Origin: Variovorax sp. J22P240
GTDB taxonomy: Bacteria > Pseudomonadota > Gammaproteobacteria > Burkholderiales > Burkholderiaceae_C
Reading direction: 5' to 3'
Length of the DNA: 64,000 nucleotides
NCBI RefSeq assembly: GCF_030316855.1
Contig: NZ_JASZYR010000020.1
Location: forward strand, 1-64,000
The notes under the pieces were generated by a model. The model was not told the DNA's origin. It ran no database searches and worked only from the letters and a program-made list of their open reading frames with translations. This document shows, one piece after another, positions 15,414 through 24,094 of this stretch. Positions within the stretch are counted from its first letter, which is position 1, and every line of letters begins with the position of its first letter. Made by a program: the position numbers and the translations under genes.

Positions 15414-16497
15414 GCGCATCGTCACCTTACCGCGCACGGAAGGGATGGAGCTCGACATCGTCAGCTACGGCCGCCGCGGTCCGGGTGCGCGTGCGACGCT
15501 CAGTGTGGAGCAGATCGAGCAGGTCAAGCGAACAGTGGGCCGCGCGGCAGAGGTCCTGGTGAAGGTCTCGGGTGGCGCGCGCGATACAGGCGCTGCCAGA
15601 GCGCACCTGAAGTACATCGATCGTCATGGAAAGCTCCAGGTCGAGACCGACGAAGGAGTCACGCTGCAAGGTCGGACGGTCGCTGATGGGCTGATCGCAG
15701 ACTGGCAACTCGACCTGTGCCGAAGCCACTACATAGCGAAGCCTGCCGCAGGCGCGAAGGACTTACGCGCGAAATTGGTCCATCACATCGTGCTCTCGAT
15801 GCCGGCAGGCACCCCACCCAAAAAAGTGTTGAACGCTGCGCGAAGTTTCGCGCGCGAAAACTTCGCGCTCCAGTATCGATACGCCTTGGTGCTGCACACC
15901 GATCAAGCCCATCCCCACGTGCACCTCGTCGTCAAATGCAACCACGAGTTCCAGCCGGGCCGGCGGCTGTACGTGCGCAAGGACACTCTGCGTGCATGGC
16001 GGGAGCAGTTCGCCGCCCTGATGCGGGAGGAGGGCGTCGCTGCCAACGCGACGCCGAGACAACTGCGGGGCGCGCGCAAGGGTTTCAAGGACCCGATTCA
16101 TCATCGCCTGCGTGAGCTGCGGGTTTCCAAGGATGCGAGAAATGAGACGGTTGAGCGAGCACCGGCCGTCTCGAGCTTCATGCGCCGCCGCCTGCAGAGC
16201 GTGGCGGAGGAAATTCAGAAGGGCGGCGCGGTCTGGGAGGGCGGTAGGGACAGGTTGTTGGCGACGCGGTCCGAAGTGGTGGGCGCATGGCGTGTGGTGG
16301 CCGGCAAGCTGCGAAGCCAAGGAGACCTGCAGCTTGCGAGTGAGGTCGATCGCTTCGTGTCCAGCTTGCCTTCGCCAGCCACCGACCGGGAAGACTTGAA
16401 GGCGCGCTTGCTCGCGCACCTGAACGACAGGCGTCGCGCTGCGGCAAGCGTTGAGCGGACTGCCGAGATACCTCCGCGAAATGTGAACTCGCGGTAG
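15406..16497 (+). CDS. Relaxase/mobilization nuclease (MOBP/VirD2-like)
   Basis: A 363-residue relaxase with the three-histidine metal motif in HTDQAHPHVHLVVK (His164, then His169, His171, His173). Upstream, AKLVHHIVLSMPAGTP forms the preceding conserved strand. The candidate nucleophile Tyr is in the N-terminal half (for example LKYIDRHGK near residue 68, or SHYIAKP). It would nick DNA at oriT and pilot the transferred strand. The start is GTG 15406, after GGGAGG, within the 3' end of the mobC-like gene. It is short, with no helicase or primase domain, so the element probably needs other transfer genes. Confidence 0.85.
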   Translation: MPRRIVTLPRTEGMELDIVSYGRRGPGARATLSVEQIEQVKRTVGRAAEVLVKVSGGARDTGAARAHLKYIDRHGKLQVETDEGVTLQGRTVADGLIADWQLDLCRSHYIAKPAAGAKDLRAKLVHHIVLSMPAGTPPKKVLNAARSFARENFALQYRYALVLHTDQAHPHVHLVVKCNHEFQPGRRLYVRKDTLRAWREQFAALMREEGVAANATPRQLRGARKGFKDPIHHRLRELRVSKDARNETVERAPAVSSFMRRRLQSVAEEIQKGGAVWEGGRDRLLATRSEVVGAWRVVAGKLRSQGDLQLASEVDRFVSSLPSPATDREDLKARLLAHLNDRRRAAASVERTAEIPPRNVNSR

Positions 16498-16951
16498 GCG
16501 TGTTCGTTCGGGCGGTTGACTCACAGGAACCTTTCTCGACCTGAACGAGCGAACCTCAGAGGGCCAGTCGCGAAAGGCGATGAGAGGAATCCTTCGGGGC
16601 ATCAAATGTGGACAAGCTTTGGAACCTGGCGAAGAGTGTGACCGGAACTCCATCGATGGAAACGATCCGGGTGTGTGTGTGTGTTGATGCTCGTATAAAT
16701 AAGAACGGTCATTCAAATTAAGAACTGTCACGCCAGCACTTGATTTGAGGCTGTCTGCGGGCTGGACCGACCTAAGGTGGGTTGTTTCTTGCCATTGGTG
16801 TCTGAGACAGTCCATTAACGAAGTGCTTGCAGTCAGGAACAGTCGCTCGACGCGGTCGCTTTTGGGGCGATTCCATGTCGCTCTGAATGCTGCTGAGCGG
16901 CTGAGCGAGGCAGGTGGCCCTTGAGTCCCATTTCGAAAGTAAGGACCTCAA
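16498..16951. other. Intergenic region after relaxase
   Basis: About 450 bases of lower GC than the element backbone, with a short GT-repeat near 16671-16686. I see no gene here. Confidence 0.5.
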
Positions 16952-17170
16952 ATGAACAGCGAAAATGCTCCTCCTCTGCCGAGCGGCTACGCGAGCTGGC
17001 TCGACTATGCAGTGGACACTTTTGACACCCGCGGGCTCTGGGTCGAATCGTTGTTTGAGGACGGGGCGCCGTTAGATCGTGACGCTGTCCGAAAGGCGGC
17101 TCAAGACGAGCTTAGTGAGTTGCGAGCTCTGGCTGCTCGGGCTCGGGAAGGCATTCCCCAGCCGCTCTGA
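16952..17170 (+). CDS. Small hypothetical protein (72 aa)
   Basis: A compact acidic protein: MNSENAPPLPSGYASWLDYAVDTFDTR, then LFEDGAPLDRDAVRKAAQDELSELRALAARAREG. A TAAGGA site precedes the ATG. The PSGYASWLDYAV start looks conserved in my memory of Burkholderiales accessory proteins, but I cannot attach a family. The C-terminal half is one long helix. It stands alone between the relaxase and the retron. Confidence 0.6.
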   Translation: MNSENAPPLPSGYASWLDYAVDTFDTRGLWVESLFEDGAPLDRDAVRKAAQDELSELRALAARAREGIPQPL

Positions 17171-17389
17171 CCAATGACCGGGTGGATCAACGAACGATTC
17201 GGACAAATACCGGGTTAGCCGGATAAGATTGATTGGTGTTCGACTGAATCCTCGCGAATTTTTGCACTCGAGACCGTCCTATCCGGGACCTGCTTGGGCC
17301 CGGTCTCCGGGTGCACGGCCTGAGCTTGGTTCACGTTGAAGGGGATGGTTCGTTCAGTTTCCCTACGCAAGTGGCAGCAGGAAAAACCT

Positions 17390-17602
17390 ATGCAGTCACA
17401 ACGCAAGGCCCGAGAAATTCTGAAGAGAAGGAGTCAATTCCGAAGAAAGACTGAAAGACTGTCAACTGGCGACGTCGCTACCACAGATCAGTTTGCCTCG
17501 GACTTCGCTCGGCAACTCGCGAAAACAGACCCTGGCAACTTCGCTTCAAGACTGAGTGCAGTCCTTCACGAGCGACCGGCTGTAGGGAAGCAACGCTGCT
17601 GA
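17390..17602 (+). CDS. Small basic hypothetical protein, doubtful
   Basis: A 70-codon frame beginning MQSQRKAREILKRRSQFRRKTERL, preceded by AGGAA. The middle DQFASDFARQLAKTDPGNFASRLSAVL is helix-like. Earlier starts (TTG 17336, ATG 17345) are possible. There is no family, and the codon pattern is weaker than its neighbours. It could be a small nucleic-acid-binding protein or chance. Confidence 0.3.
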   Translation: MQSQRKAREILKRRSQFRRKTERLSTGDVATTDQFASDFARQLAKTDPGNFASRLSAVLHERPAVGKQRC

Positions 17603-17791
17603 TAGCAGACCTGCAAACGGACGTTGACGGGTTGACCTCTACACCTGCTTCAGAGGGAGGCGGTGTGGAGTGACGAGCCTTACGGTTGCGAATGGTTTCC
17701 CAAGGGAAGATCGCACTGTGTCAGGGGCGCCAGCGGCTCCGGGTTGAGGGATGGACTCAAGCACGCAAGCTACGACTGAGTTCGACTGGCG

Positions 17792-19504
17792 TTACTTGGG
17801 CATCGTTGCATAGTGGGCTACTACGTCCTTGATTCGAGCCAAGAGCGGATCGAAGCCGCTGAAGTCAATGGTGGCTGCGTTCGGTGTGACCACATGCTCG
17901 GCGAAATACGCCTTGCCATACTCCTTCGCCTCGTTGATTTGCTTGCTCTTGTAGTTGAACTTTTTGCCACCGAGCGTTGTAGCCAGCGTGGCCGGTTGAA
18001 AGCACTCTTCGATGCAGGACGACGTGGCACCGACCGGCAATGGAGACGGCACTAAGTAAAGATTCGCAGCAACGTGCTCGAAAGGCTTGAGCATGTCGAA
18101 ATGCTTTTTCATTTCCTTGCTTGCAGCCGCGTAGGGGCCCTTGCCACCGTCGTCGTGATCAACGACCAAGATCACAGGATTCTGTGAAACTCCCGGCGCC
18201 TTGAAATGTTTGAACACTTCGTCAAGGTACGCCGCGATGAACTTGCTCAGCTCGCCCTGGCCTCCGCTCAGATTCAGCGTCTTGCCGGCGCTCCTGTTGA
18301 CGTACTTGAATATGCGGAGCAGGAGTTTTATCTCGCCTGCCGCACTGACGGAGGCAAGCTCAGGGAAGGTTGCTGCGCGTGAGCGCAGTGCGTGAAGCAG
18401 ATATGTGTTGTCGGTCTTTCCTTCGCACAGAATCACCGGCGTCGGAGCGCAAAAAAACTGGCTAAAGAGAAAGAAACGTTTGAACAGCCGGACTCTTCCG
18501 GGTGTCCCAGTGTCCTTTTTGTCTCGAACGTCCGCATTGAACTGATCGACGTGCTTGATGTGGGCCAGCATCCCCTGCAGTTGCTCAGCGGTGCCGGGCT
18601 CAGCCTTCTTGGTGAGGTTGCCGGCGGCGTCCTTGATCAACGAGTCATGCGTAAATGAGCCTGTGCGGAACAAGGTTCTTGCCATCACCCTCAGCGATGA
18701 GCGATAGGTTGCTGCAGTGTTTGCTTTGCGATTCACCACAAGGCCAGTGACTGTCTGTCGACTGTCCTCATACTGCATCCGCACCTTCGCGCTATTGATA
18801 GCGAATCCTGACTGCTTGATCACGTTCGCCAACGGGGCTCCTATGGCCCACGCGCCGCCCTCGACGAGCGCGAGGTCCTCAGGAAAGGTCGGGAGGTTAG
18901 TGCTAAACGTGAGGTCGTCTGCGTATCGGGTGTAGACGCAGTCGTTCCGACGTGCAAGCTTTATAAGATGAACATCGAGCACGTTTCCGATGAGATTCGA
19001 GATAACAGGCGAGGCCGGGCTTCCCTGTGGCAGGCTGTTCTGGAAACATGCGATTTGCGCCAAAACTGTTGCCGCTGCGGGCTTCAAAGCAAAGTCCTTG
19101 TCGTTGATAAAAAATCCCCGCACACGACCGAAGTTAATACTGCCGAAGAAATCCTGCAGGTCCAGATTCAGCACATACGCGCGGCCTCGGTGCTGGTGGG
19201 CATTCGTGAGTATTGAACGACCGGTGATGAACCCATGGGATGCTCGTCGGTTGTGCTTGATGTTCAACTCGATCAGGCAATCGAGCAGCACATCGGCAAG
19301 CTGCCGCTGGATGTGCTTAAGGTCCGCAATCGGAGCACAGATGGTCCGTGAGCCACCGCATCGTTTCGGTATGTCGAACTTTTTGTACTTTGTGGCGTCT
19401 GCCTTTTTGTACAGGTTGTACGCAAGATGGGCTGGCTTGAGTGCAAGCAAATGCGCAACGTCATGAAGGCCAGCGCAGTCTTGGAGAAGTTTCAGCTTCG
19501 ACAT
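17792..19504 (-). CDS. Retron reverse transcriptase fused to TOPRIM domain (Ec67/Eco2-like)
   Basis: The 570-residue product matches retron Ec67-type enzymes in length and layout. The reverse transcriptase covers about 30-300 with the retron-specific NAHQH (101-105, NAxxH), LDLQDFF (114-120), LPQGSPASP (158-166), catalytic YADD (194-197) and TVTG (251-254, VTG motif). A C-terminal TOPRIM nuclease-like domain carries CEGKTDN (359-365) and VDHDDG (447-452). ATG 19504 is chosen because similarity starts there; the frame is open further upstream through the ncRNA. Ec67-like retrons act as anti-phage systems in which msDNA and the enzyme guard a toxic activity. Here the nuclease domain is the likely effector. 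Confidence 0.92.
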   Translation of the reverse strand: MSKLKLLQDCAGLHDVAHLLALKPAHLAYNLYKKADATKYKKFDIPKRCGGSRTICAPIADLKHIQRQLADVLLDCLIELNIKHNRRASHGFITGRSILTNAHQHRGRAYVLNLDLQDFFGSINFGRVRGFFINDKDFALKPAAATVLAQIACFQNSLPQGSPASPVISNLIGNVLDVHLIKLARRNDCVYTRYADDLTFSTNLPTFPEDLALVEGGAWAIGAPLANVIKQSGFAINSAKVRMQYEDSRQTVTGLVVNRKANTAATYRSSLRVMARTLFRTGSFTHDSLIKDAAGNLTKKAEPGTAEQLQGMLAHIKHVDQFNADVRDKKDTGTPGRVRLFKRFFLFSQFFCAPTPVILCEGKTDNTYLLHALRSRAATFPELASVSAAGEIKLLLRIFKYVNRSAGKTLNLSGGQGELSKFIAAYLDEVFKHFKAPGVSQNPVILVVDHDDGGKGPYAAASKEMKKHFDMLKPFEHVAANLYLVPSPLPVGATSSCIEECFQPATLATTLGGKKFNYKSKQINEAKEYGKAYFAEHVVTPNAATIDFSGFDPLLARIKDVVAHYATMPK

Positions 19505-19513
19505 AAGTAAGGT

Positions 19514-19646
19514 GGACCGGCCGACACTCATACGCCAGTCGCAGGCGATGCGGCAATGTCGTAGCTGAAAGGACGTGGAGGGCATAGCCTTCCACATTTG
19601 GTTCACATGCTGCGATGTGCGCAGCAAAAGGTCTGTCGACCGGTCC
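19514..19646 (-). ncRNA. Retron msr-msd non-coding RNA
   Basis: Reading on the minus strand, GGACCGGTCGACA (19646-19634) and TGTCGGCCGGTCC (19526-19514) form a 13-nt inverted pair with one G-U, as expected of retron arms a1 and a2. Between them stand a perfect 7-bp hairpin (TGCTGCG-CACAT-CGCAGCA, 19626-19608) and a second hairpin (19595-19575, nine positions with one mismatch, TAT loop). The arm ends 9 bp before the reverse transcriptase ATG. A G right after arm a1 (ACAG) is a candidate branch point. Exact msr/msd borders need experiment. Confidence 0.72.
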
Positions 19647-19859
19647 GGCATGGAATCTAACATCCGTCCAATGCGAGTCAGGCCGTGGTGTCGGCATGAG
19701 GTCGGGACTATTTGGCGTACCGAAGACTTTTCTCGCGAGAACCTCAAGTCCGGCGGCCCCGCAGGGACCTCGTAGGCCAATGCCCCTGCGTAGAAGGCAC
19801 GGTCAGGCCCAGGTGCACCTGAGGTCCCGGGATCGCGCCAGCGCTTCCCGTAGCAGCAA

Positions 19860-19889
19860 GGGAGGCCCCGGGAGGCCCTGGGAGGCCCT
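19860..19889. repeat. Three tandem 10-bp repeats (GGGAGGCCCY)
   Basis: GGGAGGCCCC, GGGAGGCCCT and GGGAGGCCCT are contiguous upstream of the retron and of the divergent membrane gene. The role is unknown. Confidence 0.8.
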
Positions 19890-20093
19890 GGCGTCACCAG
19901 GAGACCCAGGAACAAAAAATCAGTGGCTGGGAAGTGCATGCCACCAGGAGGCGCCGAGACTCACAGGGCTACGTCCGCCCCGGCCTCAGCGACCAATCGG
20001 AGCGCTCGATCCGTGATCTTCACGGCGGTGCCTGTCGGATCGCTGCTGGAATATGCTCTGCCGCCCATATTCGGTGACCTAGGACCCTACACG

Positions 20094-20609
20094 ATGTCAG
20101 ACCTTGAATACGCCAGAAGCCTGCAAGAAAAGTTTGAGCTGTACCTGCTTGCTCTTGTCTTCACGATCCTCGGACTGGCCATCCAGACTGCGAAGCTCGG
20201 TGCAGGCAGCTGGCCAGACCTTCTGGAATTCTCAGGCTGGGTAGCGCTGCTGCTCTCGGGCCTTGTCGGTCTCTGGCGAATGGAATGGATTCCGCCGCTG
20301 TACAAGTCGCACACCGCAGAGGCGCAGATCGCGAAGGAGCTTGCGGACATGCGAGAAGCCCAAGGGAACGGCCAGCAGCTTGTTCAATTCGAGGATGGGC
20401 CCGTGCCCATTGCTGAGGCCATCCAAGGTCGTGAGGCGGGGTTGGCGAAGGCCAAAAAGCAGGTCAAGGAACGCGAGCGAGCGATGCACATCAAGTACAG
20501 CTTCCACAAGTGGCTCATGGTCCTCGGATTCATGATGCTGATTGCATCGCGCGGCCAAGGCCCCATACAGCTCATCACGACAGGCATCAGAGGTGCGCTT
20601 TCCGCATAG
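20094..20609 (+). CDS. Three-helix membrane protein beside retron
   Basis: A 171-residue protein with membrane segments near 16-33 (LYLLALVFTILGLAIQTA), 48-65 (WVALLLSGLVGLWRM) and 145-162 (WLMVLGFMMLIASRG). A charged coiled-coil of about 80 residues (AQIAKELADMREAQG ... AKKQVKERERAM) lies between helices 2 and 3. No known family is recognised. The start is set at ATG 20094 because the upstream frame lacks protein character. Small membrane proteins with a soluble coiled coil are frequent effectors in defence loci, but this one is divergent from the retron and the link is speculation. Confidence 0.65.
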   Translation: MSDLEYARSLQEKFELYLLALVFTILGLAIQTAKLGAGSWPDLLEFSGWVALLLSGLVGLWRMEWIPPLYKSHTAEAQIAKELADMREAQGNGQQLVQFEDGPVPIAEAIQGREAGLAKAKKQVKERERAMHIKYSFHKWLMVLGFMMLIASRGQGPIQLITTGIRGALSA

Positions 20610-20690
20610 GTTGGTCAGCCGCTCAGTGATGCCGTCCGCTGTTGCTCATGGTGAGAGGTCTGAAGATATTCGAAGAAGGGGCGGGGCACA

Positions 20691-21500
20691 ATGCCTGCCT
20701 CCACAGCTATTGCAATCGACATGAATCCCGCATCCCGCCTGCTCGCCATCTATGACAACCTTGTCAGCAGCAATGAGGAACAGCCTATGGTTCGCGTGTG
20801 GGCGCGTGTCTTTGATTTCAACTACGACAAGGCCACCATCGAAGATGACCTGACAGCCTGCCTCATTGGATTGCGGGGCGAGATTGACTACGCCCGCTTG
20901 CGCCTCAGCGAGCATGGTGTGCCCCTCGAGTTGACCGATCCCGGATTCATGCGGCTCAAGGATGTTGCTGCGCCTGCGCGTTTGCACACCGGTTGGAACT
21001 CGTTGAGGGGCAACGTTCAGCCGCCCGAGTGTCGCCAGGCGTTTCTGTGGGGCGCTTGGATTCTCCGCGAGGAGGACGAGGATGTGATGCCGGGCGACGA
21101 CATGCAGGGCTTGAAAGCCGAACTAGAGGCGCTGGAAGTAGGACTGAAAGATGCCGCCATGTCGCCGTTCCTCCGCGAGTTCGTGCAGAAGCAAGTGGAC
21201 GCGATCCGTGCAGCCCTACGGCTCTACGCGGTGCAAGGCAGTAGGCCCCTGCATGACGCTTTGCATACGGTTGCCGGGGCTTGGACGGTTTCAGGGGCTA
21301 GAGTCGAGGCAGAGAGTGCGAAGGCAACGCCAGAAGCAAAAAGCGTGGTCGCACGAGCTGCCCAGGCCATTAGGAAGACGGCCGAGGTCTGCGACAGTCT
21401 CGACAAGATTCGGAAGGCGGGTGAGGGCGCTTGGAGCCTTGCGACTACGGTGGGGCCATTGGTGTTGCCGTATATCGCGAAGCAAATCGGGAATTCCTAG
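20691..21500 (+). CDS. Hypothetical protein (269 aa)
   Basis: A soluble, mostly helical protein. The first third (PASRLLAIYDNLVSSNEEQPMVRVWARVF) and the middle (LKAELEALEVGLKDAAMSPFLREFVQKQVDAIRAALRLY) are regular helices; the end carries an Ala-rich segment and a mildly hydrophobic ATTVGPLVLPYIAKQIG. I do not know its family. It follows the three-helix membrane gene by 81 bp on the same strand, so the two may be one unit. Codon use is slightly lower in GC than the backbone, consistent with cargo DNA. Confidence 0.6.
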   Translation: MPASTAIAIDMNPASRLLAIYDNLVSSNEEQPMVRVWARVFDFNYDKATIEDDLTACLIGLRGEIDYARLRLSEHGVPLELTDPGFMRLKDVAAPARLHTGWNSLRGNVQPPECRQAFLWGAWILREEDEDVMPGDDMQGLKAELEALEVGLKDAAMSPFLREFVQKQVDAIRAALRLYAVQGSRPLHDALHTVAGAWTVSGARVEAESAKATPEAKSVVARAAQAIRKTAEVCDSLDKIRKAGEGAWSLATTVGPLVLPYIAKQIGNS

Positions 21501-21533
21501 CGGCCCCCTTCAGGGCTCCACAAATGACAACTT

Positions 21534-21734
21534 CAGCGCGGGATGGATCGCCTCCACGGCCGCTCGAATCTCTGCACGGGTCTTGTGTTCATCGACGGTG
21601 GTCCAGATGCTGCCCACGGTCTTGTGGTTCGCTACTTTTTCCATGGTCGCCTCGCTATGCCCCGCCTTGCGTATGAGGGGGCGCAAGGTATGGCCTGAAG
21701 CAATGGAAGGGCGAGCGCCCGCATTGGGCTGCCC
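21534..21734 (-). pseudogene. Possible C-terminal remnant of a tyrosine recombinase
   Basis: An open frame of 66 codons without an early start encodes ASGHTLRPLIRKAGHSEATMEKVANHKTVG and later TTVDEHKTRAEIRAAVEAI. This pattern (HxLR, then a H-K-T turn and a Glu-Arg-Ala-rich last helix) resembles the end of phage-type integrases, but the expected catalytic Tyr position reads Val. It is most simply an eroded integrase end. The resemblance is weak and could be accidental. Confidence 0.3.
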
Positions 21735-22161
21735 TCATTTGACCTTTGACCTTAGCAACCGGGGTTGGGGCTACGGGTAAGACGGGAAAGCGCCGGACTG
21801 CGGGCGTTCGCGTCGCAAGGTGGGAAGGGCGGCTTTCGCTGCGGAACGGCATTTCCCGGTTGCCCTCTTGACGGCGATTCCGGGCCCAACGCAGTCGGTC
21901 AGCATCGACCGTCGCGCGGCTGGTCCACAGCGATAGCCGACCTTCAGCCCGATAGAAATGAACGACTGCAAGCTGCCGCTGTGCAGTCATGCCATCGACG
22001 CACTCGGACGCCTCCTCCTCCGTGCCCTGTTGACGGCCTCAGGATCTTGGCCTGAGCGGCATCTTGCGCGTGGACACAAGTCCCGGGAAAAGAGGCGGCG
22101 ATGCCTCACGGCGCGGCGAGACTAGACCTCTTTCGTCCAAAGGTCGATTGCAGAGCCGAGC

Positions 22162-22431
22162 ATGGGCGTTAACGGTCGGTTTCCCGTGGCGCATCCCCGA
22201 CGCCTGTTGCCGTCGCGTTGCCGGCTTGCCGACGCCATCATGACCGGGCGACCAGAGTTGGATGGCGTTGCGATGGAGATCGCAGAGCGCCTTCCGGAGT
22301 TGCTGCGGCATGCGCGCCTTACAGACACCTCCGACAACCGTCGCAAAGTCATTGAGCTCGTCATGGTCCGATGGGCCGCACCCAAGACGCGCATTCCTCT
22401 TCGCACGTATCGCGCACTGGCGCGGCGATGA
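22162..22431 (+). CDS. Hypothetical small protein, doubtful
   Basis: An 89-codon frame whose second half (from ATG 22240: MTGRPELDGVAMEIAERLPELLRH, then DNRRKVIELVMVRW) reads like regular helices. The first half is arginine-rich and unconvincing, and no strong ribosome site is seen. It may be the tail of a broken gene. No family is recognised. Confidence 0.28.
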   Translation: MGVNGRFPVAHPRRLLPSRCRLADAIMTGRPELDGVAMEIAERLPELLRHARLTDTSDNRRKVIELVMVRWAAPKTRIPLRTYRALARR

Positions 22432-22551
22432 GAGAAGAACCCCGGCCCTGCGCCCGGCGGCGGCGCTGGGCTTGAAACCGGACAAATCGTGATCTTTCGC
22501 ACGCCATTCTCTATGTGTGAGTGAGCGGAATGGTGTTGATATGTTAGCATT

Positions 22552-22561
22552 TTGTATACAA
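22552..22561. promoter_or_regulatory. GntR-type palindrome TTGTATACAA without adjacent regulator
   Basis: A perfect 10-bp palindrome in a local AT-rich patch (about 22535-22565). It matches the kind of site bound by FadR/VanR-type GntR proteins. No GntR gene is present, so the site may be stranded by rearrangement. Confidence 0.35.
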
Positions 22562-22846
22562 TCCATCCTAGGGTGTGACGCCGCATTCGCGGTCGAACAG
22601 GTCAAGCGTCGGTCGGGCCGCCACGCAGGAAAGACCGTCTCTGCCCAATCCTTAAAGCGCGCTCGCTCGCGCCACTGTCCAAATTGCTTCCAACGTGCCC
22701 GGCAACCTTGCCGGCTTGAGCGAGACACGCTTCAAACATCTGAAGGCGATCCCGCAAGGGGCTGAATGAGGTCTATGCGGACGGCCTCACCGCTCGCCCG
22801 ATTCGCGCACCACGCCCGCGACCCATACGACTTTAGGAGATTCATC

Positions 22847-23719
22847 ATGTTCAAGAAACTCGCTACCGGCTCCCTTTTTGCTTTCGCCGCCTTTGGCGCC
22901 TCCGCTCAGACCTCGCCCATCGAACTGGGCGGCTTCACGCTCGGCGCCCCGATGGCAGCGTGCCCGGCCGACTTCGAGTCGAAGACGACCGGCGTGGTGA
23001 CCGTTTGCACGAGCGCCACCCAATTGATCGGCGGCCAGTCGGTCGAGCAATTCACGCTGTCGCTGTTCGAGGGCAAGATCAATAGGATGGGTGCCAAGCG
23101 CATCGCTGCACCGCAAGACGTGGTCGCGAACTTCGGCAAGCCAAGCGAGACGAACGGCGGGCGCATGCTGCGCTGGAAGGCTGACGCGTACGACGCGATT
23201 TTCATGCCCGGCAATGCGAACCTTGCCAACCATCTGTCGATTGGTGTTCCGGGAAATGCGATGTACCAGGCCCAACAGGCGTACAAGGCCGCTACTCTTC
23301 CGGCCGTCTATGAATTGAAGGGCTATGCGCTCGGCGCCGAACTGACCGCCGCACCGAAGGGTTTCCGCACGAAGACTGACGGCGCGATGATCACCTACGA
23401 AAGCGATACTGAGACGCTGGCTGGCAAGCCGGTCAAGGCCTTCGTGATCAGTACCTATCAAGGCAAGATCGCATCAGTCGGCGCGGCTGGTTTTGACCGA
23501 CCGACTGAGGTCGCGAACGCGATCAAATTGAAGTTCGGCGAGCCGAATGCTTCAATGTCCAAGCCGCATATTCAGGAGTACACCTGGGCCAAGGGTGGCG
23601 ACAGCGTCATGATCGTCAAGGCGTACAGCAGCAACACCAGCATGGTGATGCTCAAGGACATGAAGCTGTCCACTGCGGCACAGGACGTTAACGCTGCCGC
23701 TGCGCAGTCCGATATCTGA
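22847..23719 (+). CDS. Periplasmic protein with tandem duplicated domain
   Basis: A 290-residue secreted protein with the signal peptide MFKKLATGSLFAFAAFGASA before QT. The mature part has two similar modules. Module one (about 25-155) starts IELGGFTLGAPMAACPADF and has SLFEGKINRMG. Module two (about 163-275) starts YELKGYALGAELTAAPKGF and has STYQGKIASVG. Each keeps the order 'LG-F-x-LGA ... T/Y-E ... A/K-F-x-x-S ... GKI'. The two Cys of module one have no partner in module two. ATG 22847 follows TAGGAG. The fold and function are unknown. Confidence 0.78.
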   Translation: MFKKLATGSLFAFAAFGASAQTSPIELGGFTLGAPMAACPADFESKTTGVVTVCTSATQLIGGQSVEQFTLSLFEGKINRMGAKRIAAPQDVVANFGKPSETNGGRMLRWKADAYDAIFMPGNANLANHLSIGVPGNAMYQAQQAYKAATLPAVYELKGYALGAELTAAPKGFRTKTDGAMITYESDTETLAGKPVKAFVISTYQGKIASVGAAGFDRPTEVANAIKLKFGEPNASMSKPHIQEYTWAKGGDSVMIVKAYSSNTSMVMLKDMKLSTAAQDVNAAAAQSDI

Positions 23720-23780
23720 TCAACGCCCTGCGCAGCCTTGTACGCCGACCGTTGCAAACAGCGTCACGTCGAAATCAAAA

Positions 23781-23806
23781 GGCCTCCCGCCTGTCGACGG
23801 AAGGCC
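23781..23806. terminator. Hairpin, possible bidirectional terminator
   Basis: GGCCTCC and GGAAGGCC pair with one mismatch. On the minus strand the stem is followed by TTTTGATTTC. It lies 62 bp after the periplasmic gene. Confidence 0.4.
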
Positions 23807-24037
23807 AGTGTCAACCGAGGGGCGGTCCGACGATGCAACGCGCAGTGTTGCAGCCGCTGTACGAAGGATTCACGGAGGGCTTCGACACCTCGCGATGTTG
23901 GCGCGGCGAAGCGAGTGCTCGGCGTGCCCTAGCACACAGTGCGTCGGTTATTGGCTCCAAGATGGCCATCACGTCTGCAGACTGACGGCGAGCAGACACA
24001 ACGATATGTCCAACGCAAAGACCGCTTTCGCTTGCGC

Positions 24038-24059
24038 ATTCAACCGGTCGATGCAACAC
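24038..24059. repeat. IS30-type left inverted repeat
   Basis: 22 bp, an exact reverse complement of 25236-25257. Confidence 0.92.
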
Positions 24060-24094
24060 CCTGAAAACTGCCGTAGGCACAAGGAGTGTTGCAG

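Larger units (their letters stand above)
21735..22846. other. Eroded junction DNA
   Basis: About 1.1 kb with only short, poor frames. It includes a doubtful 89-codon plus-strand frame (22162-22431) and an AT-rich promoter-like patch with a GntR-type palindrome near 22552. It looks like the boundary between mobile-element cargo and older DNA. Confidence 0.4.

Noticed and set aside
16671-16686. Short GT-dinucleotide repeat
   Set aside because: A simple repeat in intergenic DNA with no supporting context.
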